From a virus: DNA of 34,730 bases. Below the pieces are notes generated by a model. It ran no database searches and was not told the DNA's origin. It was given only the letters and a program-made list of their open reading frames with translations. This document shows, in pieces, positions 29,980-34,730 of this stretch. How positions within the stretch are numbered: the first letter of the stretch is position 1; each line of letters begins with the position of its first letter. The stretch covers positions 1-34,730 of the IMG/VR virus record IMGVR_UViG_3300028196_000042; one strand, given 5' to 3'. Position numbers and translations under genes: made by a program.

Positions 29980-32900
29980 TCATAGACCTGCTGCATCTAA
30001 TCTTGCCTTAAGTGCGGCAATTTCTACTGCAGCTTCCTTAATACCCTCTAAAAGTAGTGGAGTGATTCTTGGATAATCCATAACTTTATACTTCTCAGAG
30101 TCTGGATTGGAACCATCTTGCTCTGGGTCAACTTCAAAAATTGAATCATCAATCAATTCTGGGTAAATAATCTCAACTTCTTGTGCTTTGAATCCAAGTT
30201 CTTTTTTGCCTGGTTCAGAGACAATTTCTGGCATGTCCTTCCATGTGAAGGTGTAACCTTGAATCTGCTGAATCTTCTGAATAGCATTTGTGATTGGCTC
30301 AAAGTTCTCCTTGAGTCTTTCGTCAGAAGTGTTAGAGAATCCGTTGGCATACAGTCTGCCAGTACCCATTCTTACATACCATCTCCATGAAGATGCGGAC
30401 CATCCACCCATTCCCCAATACTGATCAGCACGTAGGTGTGCGTGTACTGCATAATGTCCACGGCAGTGGAAAGACATAGCAGCAACATTGCCATCTCCTG
30501 TACCACCGTTATTTGCAACCTCAAGAGAAACTTGATTGCCACTAGATGTACTTCCAGCATATCCAGCAAATCTACCACGATAGAATTGTGACCAACCATT
30601 GGGGTTAGCATAGTAGCCAGTATTATTGGAATCGTAGTAAATTCCAGCATACATTGAACCACCATTGGTGCTATTTTCATCAAGAACTGGAATTGTCCTC
30701 CAAGATCTAAAAGAAGGCCACGTACTTCTAAATCTTAGGTTGGTAACAGGACCACCAACCATCTGCCAACCATACCGAGCAGAACCTCTCGTATAGTGCA
30801 TTGCGTTAACGCCAACCCAGTGAGAAGTACCAGATGGTTGGTTTGCTGGATTGCTCCAAGAATCGATAAATCCACACCCATAGTCAAAGACTGTGTTCAT
30901 ATTTACCGTTCCCCATCCCATTGCACCAACCCAATAGTTGGTGTCAGATGTTATATTGGGTCTTACATTGGGTGCTTTATAAGAACCATTAGCCATTGCT
31001 ATAGTTCTGGCAGAGAATCCGTTAATATTGGATGATCTATCCGATGCAGGATTTAGATAATAACCAGTATTATCGTTATCATAGAAAATTGGAGTTCTTA
31101 CATCGGAACGGTGCCATAAGTAATCAGTGTTAATAGTTGAATAATGAGTACCATTGACATAGAAATAATGCCAAGAATCTCTACGATGTCTATATGCCCA
31201 GCTTCCATCTGAATCTAAGAATCCAATGTCATTAGAACTGTTTGCATAAACATAACCACGAATAGAACCATTACTCGTTCTATATCTTGTTCCAGAAACA
31301 GAACCACCAGAACCCATGAAATCAGTGTAGCTACCTTGTTGGTTACGGATTAGGAGAGCATCATAACCTGCATTCCATTGAGCATATGCCCTATCTGTTG
31401 AACCTTCTCTCCAACGAATGTATGGATTGGTAGAACCAGCAAGAACAATCTTAGCATCAACATTAGCATTAAATGTGAGTGGGTATGAACCAGTACTTGT
31501 TAATGTAACTCTACCAGTAAATGTTGGTGCAGTAACAAGGTTATAACCACTACCATTACCAACAAGGATTGCTCCGACACTTGGTGCAGCAGATAATCCA
31601 GTACCACCTCTTGTTACTGGAATTGCACCAGTATGGTTAGCAGAGTTTAGAACATATGCTAAACTACGAGATTCAAGGGTTACTGCATCAATATCACCAC
31701 CACCAGAAGCAGTCTTGACACTTACACCACCGTCAGCATTAATATCAAATGTTGATGTCTTGAAGTTAGCAAATCCTTTGGTTGAATATGCTAATATTGT
31801 TGCTGCAACTGTTGTAATTCCAATATTGACTTTTCCGTAATGAGTAACAATTCCTGTTCCACCATTCGGGAATTCCTGAGATGAAGATGATAATGTAATA
31901 GGTGAATTTGCATCAACACCCATCTTGAAGACATTCTTAAGGAATGCAGAACCACCAGTTAAGACGGTATCAGAGTTTGCAGTACCACCACCAAGTCTTG
32001 AAGTATTGATAATACCCGAGATGATGTTGGATGCATCAATATCTTGTCTTGCTAGTAGTGACCAGTTGTTTACATCAGTTGAAGATGTATTAACTGAATC
32101 ATTGTATCTGACATTCGATACGGTGAATGTCATTGAACCTGTTGCAGATGCTGCGATTCCAACTTCGTTGAAGATTACACCAGCAACAGAGAATCCAGCA
32201 TCAGATGCAGTTTCGTGCAGTGTGAAGGAGTTCTGAGTAATAGAACCAGTATAGTAGAAAGAACCAGTGCTAATACCTAATGGAGTCTGTCCAGTGACTC
32301 TGATTGCTTCACCCGTATTGAATCCATGATTGACCCAAGCAATTGTGTTCTTCTCAAATCTTGCGGTATCTCTACGGAATTCGTGGGTTCCACCACCACT
32401 ACCAGTTAAGTCAACCTTATCTGTTAGTGAGTAGTTTCTATAAATTTCTATAGAAGTACCAGCACCAACTACTTTAGTGTAATATGTACTTAGATTTAGT
32501 ATTCCCTGTCCACCGGCAGTAAGAATATTATTACCATTAGTATTATAGAGAACTGGGTCTCCATCTGAGTATTCGTTTGCTCCAACTACAATTCTATCGT
32601 TTGCAAAGTCAACATCACCACCAATTCCAATATCAGTTGGGGTAAATGATACACTGTATGATGCAGTGAGTGAAGTTGTTGAAGTTCCTGCATTTCCATC
32701 CGCAATGTAGTCATTAAGAGCAGATGAACCAGCAAACTTTTGTCTATTTGTTAGTGCAAGATATAGTCTTGTTTCCCAATCGGTAACTTTTGCCTGGAAG
32801 TCGGAACCACCAGATCTACCACCAAGTAAACTAGAGTTACTAATGGTGATGATATCATTTGTCGCATATCCCTTACCACCAGCAAGAACATCAATTTGAT

Positions 32901-34730
32901 TGACATTACCACCAGCAGAAATTGTAACGTTTGCAAGTAGTCCAGTACCATCACCGGTTACTGAGTTGACTGCAACACCAGTGTAAATACCTGCTGTTAT
33001 ATAACCGGAACCTTCTTGTGAGACTACTAGACCTAAACCAACACCTCTAACATAACCAGTGGAACCATAACCTGTATAAGCAGCAATGGTTGTTCCAATG
33101 CCAATTCCACCAGGAGGTGCAGTAACAAGACCAGTTACAATAGAACTTAGAGCACTAGTAACAGTATCTCCATTGTCGAAACTGTGAATGTATCCAGAAC
33201 CACCATAGTTATTATCAATGATTAGGTACTGACTGATAGTATCATTGACAAGTACGAACGCATCTTCTGGTTCAACAACCGTGTCACCCTGAATGATGTT
33301 GTAAGCAGGAATCTCGTTAACAAGAACGGTTCTACCTGCTGCAACTCTTGTTTGAACAAAGTTAACAACTTTAGGTGGAATTAGGTCAGAGTTAATTTGA
33401 CCATTAGAGTTCAACTGAACAACAGCATTTGGAATTGCGTTGGTTGATACAACCTTGTCAATGAATGTTCCTAGTCTGTTGCTTAAGAAACTTCTAACTG
33501 CTAACTGAGTTGGAACTCTCTTATTCTGAGGACCACCAGTTTCGTTCTCACCAAGTCCAACGTCAGTTGAGAATTCTTCAATTGCAACACCACCAGAAAG
33601 TGATAATCTGATTGAATCAAGTTCACCAATGGTTACTTTATTGTTGAAGATAATACTACCAGTTCTGTTAAACGCAGTAATCTGGGAACCAATCTTGAAG
33701 TCACCTAGTTCAGTAGTACCGGATGCGAAGACACGACCACCAAGTTCAGAAATCTGCTCAGTGTTTGGTCTTGATTGTCCACCGTTTTGTGGTAATGCAT
33801 TATAATCAGTGCCAGAACCAGAGTACTCCCAAGTATGTGCAGAGGAGTTAATGATAGATGGTCTGTGCATATGACATCTATAAGTCTCAACAAGACTTGC
33901 GATGCCAATAACAGTAGCAGCATTATCAGTAGCATTAACTTTAAAGTTAATTGTGTGATACGTTGTAAGTCCTACAATATTAGTAATACCGATTGCAACA
34001 GGACTATCTGCATGGTCTGCAATTGTAGTTGCCGTATTGAATAGATTCCTTACACCACCTTGTTCTTCAACAGAAACAATCAAACTATTAGTTGCAGATA
34101 AGTATGTTACCGCAAAACCAGTTGCTCCTGTTGATGATTGTGTAACTTCTCTACCAGCAACCCACTCGGTAGCTGGTGATGGTGCAAACTTAAGTTCCTG
34201 ATAGTCCTGATGATGCTCAATGATATCATCAACGAAGAATTCAATGGAGTTTGCAGTAAATGTATTGATACCAGTAATTGTAGATCCTATGTTTACCAGT
34301 GAATCAAGACCTTCGTCAAGATAAATTTGGAAATTAGATGCATCTATGTATCCAACATAGTAGACACCATTGTTGACTAATCCGTCAACAATATCTCTTG
34401 GTGTGGAATCTTCATTACCTAAGTAAATGATTGAATCTTCGTTTTGGAAAGGATGTCCAGGGATATTAAATATATTAGATGTTGTCGAAATATTCGACCC
34501 AGTAAACGTTTGAGAAACAGTTACTGGTTTAAAATCTGGAGTTTTATCTTCTAGTTCATTAGTAAGGAACTTGAGGACGTATAACTGCTGGTCACTTCTA
34601 CCAAGACCAACAACTCTTAGTGTTTGTAATCCACCAGAAGTACCAGTATTAACAACTCTACCTCGGTCAAATACAAATGAGTTTCTACTGAAACCAGTTG
34701 CTCTTAGTGAGAATCTTCCGAAGTTGGTCG
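29980..34730 (-). CDS. Large tail-fibre-like protein with C-terminal S74 peptidase/chaperone (N-terminus outside window)
   Basis: The frame is open to the right edge, so at least 1582 residues are present and the start is missing. The visible N-terminal part is beta-rich. Then come segments typical of fibre or baseplate-attached proteins (VPTQLAVRSFLSNRLGTFID, LNSNGQINSDLIPPK) and Gly-Gly-x-Gly-Tyr units. The distal part has NTGYY repeats (YDNDNTGYYLNP, YYDSNNTGYYANP) common in receptor-binding fibres. The last 115 residues are an S74 domain: SDERLK supplies the catalytic Ser and a Lys five residues later, followed by GFKAQEVE and PLLLEGIKE. S74 domains assist trimer folding and then cut themselves off before the Ser. 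Host-binding role inferred. Confidence 0.88.
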   Translation of the reverse strand, partial: TNFGRFSLRATGFSRNSFVFDRGRVVNTGTSGGLQTLRVVGLGRSDQQLYVLKFLTNELEDKTPDFKPVTVSQTFTGSNISTTSNIFNIPGHPFQNEDSIIYLGNEDSTPRDIVDGLVNNGVYYVGYIDASNFQIYLDEGLDSLVNIGSTITGINTFTANSIEFFVDDIIEHHQDYQELKFAPSPATEWVAGREVTQSSTGATGFAVTYLSATNSLIVSVEEQGGVRNLFNTATTIADHADSPVAIGITNIVGLTTYHTINFKVNATDNAATVIGIASLVETYRCHMHRPSIINSSAHTWEYSGSGTDYNALPQNGGQSRPNTEQISELGGRVFASGTTELGDFKIGSQITAFNRTGSIIFNNKVTIGELDSIRLSLSGGVAIEEFSTDVGLGENETGGPQNKRVPTQLAVRSFLSNRLGTFIDKVVSTNAIPNAVVQLNSNGQINSDLIPPKVVNFVQTRVAAGRTVLVNEIPAYNIIQGDTVVEPEDAFVLVNDTISQYLIIDNNYGGSGYIHSFDNGDTVTSALSSIVTGLVTAPPGGIGIGTTIAAYTGYGSTGYVRGVGLGLVVSQEGSGYITAGIYTGVAVNSVTGDGTGLLANVTISAGGNVNQIDVLAGGKGYATNDIITISNSSLLGGRSGGSDFQAKVTDWETRLYLALTNRQKFAGSSALNDYIADGNAGTSTTSLTASYSVSFTPTDIGIGGDVDFANDRIVVGANEYSDGDPVLYNTNGNNILTAGGQGILNLSTYYTKVVGAGTSIEIYRNYSLTDKVDLTGSGGGTHEFRRDTARFEKNTIAWVNHGFNTGEAIRVTGQTPLGISTGSFYYTGSITQNSFTLHETASDAGFSVAGVIFNEVGIAASATGSMTFTVSNVRYNDSVNTSSTDVNNWSLLARQDIDASNIISGIINTSRLGGGTANSDTVLTGGSAFLKNVFKMGVDANSPITLSSSSQEFPNGGTGIVTHYGKVNIGITTVAATILAYSTKGFANFKTSTFDINADGGVSVKTASGGGDIDAVTLESRSLAYVLNSANHTGAIPVTRGGTGLSAAPSVGAILVGNGSGYNLVTAPTFTGRVTLTSTGSYPLTFNANVDAKIVLAGSTNPYIRWREGSTDRAYAQWNAGYDALLIRNQQGSYTDFMGSGGSVSGTRYRTSNGSIRGYVYANSSNDIGFLDSDGSWAYRHRRDSWHYFYVNGTHYSTINTDYLWHRSDVRTPIFYDNDNTGYYLNPASDRSSNINGFSARTIAMANGSYKAPNVRPNITSDTNYWVGAMGWGTVNMNTVFDYGCGFIDSWSNPANQPSGTSHWVGVNAMHYTRGSARYGWQMVGGPVTNLRFRSTWPSFRSWRTIPVLDENSTNGGSMYAGIYYDSNNTGYYANPNGWSQFYRGRFAGYAGSTSSGNQVSLEVANNGGTGDGNVAAMSFHCRGHYAVHAHLRADQYWGMGGWSASSWRWYVRMGTGRLYANGFSNTSDERLKENFEPITNAIQKIQQIQGYTFTWKDMPEIVSEPGKKELGFKAQEVEIIYPELIDDSIFEVDPEQDGSNPDSEKYKVMDYPRITPLLLEGIKEAAVEIAALKARLDAAGL

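Noticed and set aside
1550-34044. Many plus-strand ORFs of 60-160 codons (for example 7686-8177, 15575-15925, 15883-16206).
   Set aside because: All lie antisense to well-supported genes, have low-complexity or Ser/Leu/Phe-rich translations typical of antisense frames, and lack ribosome sites or recognisable domains.

Overview
The window is a segment of a T4-like myovirus genome, most likely a marine cyanophage that infects Prochlorococcus or Synechococcus. The evidence is a nearly complete T4 core gene set combined with cyanophage accessory genes: purC, purM, hsp20, a 2OG-Fe(II) oxygenase and a DUF3110 protein of cyanobacterial type. The DNA is AT-rich. Every supported gene reads on the minus strand, so transcription runs from high to low coordinates. 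I see no tRNA, CRISPR array, insertion sequence or photosynthesis gene.

Layout in the direction of transcription. (1) 34730-29699: the C-terminal 1582 residues of a very large tail-fibre-like protein ending in an S74 self-cleaving chaperone, then a small coiled-coil protein and a DUF7936-like protein. (2) 29218-22447: neck, tail-completion and packaging genes gp13, gp14, gp15, gp16, a DUF5872-like protein, a 59-residue ORF, gp17 (large terminase) and a four-cysteine protein. (3) 22362-13816: gp18 sheath, gp19 tube, gp20 portal, gp67, a small unknown protein, gp21 protease, gp22 scaffold and gp23 capsid. (4) 13616-9937: a small Cys-rich protein, a tail-tube-like protein, uvsY, uvsW, a small-barrel protein and the late sigma factor gp55. 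(5) 9911-2551: the replication and recombination cluster gp47, DUF3110, gp46, DUF3310, gp45, 2OG oxygenase, gp44, three small ORFs, gp62 and regA. (6) 2431-1: hsp20, a secreted small protein, purC, three small coupled ORFs and the start of purM.

Regulation is unusually legible. Structural genes are preceded by octamers matching the T4 late promoter (TATAAATA and variants), as expected for gp55-driven transcription. Replication and metabolic genes are preceded by sigma70-like promoters. Five strong intrinsic terminators punctuate the window. In all five the U tract is followed directly by ATG. At gp13 and purC the new promoter sits against or overlaps the terminator's 5' arm. A transcript started there would lack the hairpin while read-through RNA would carry it; this is the most interesting architectural signal found.

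Many genes overlap by 4 to 11 bases or abut, so translational coupling is likely. Functional names come from recognised motifs and remembered T4 sequences. No database search was run.
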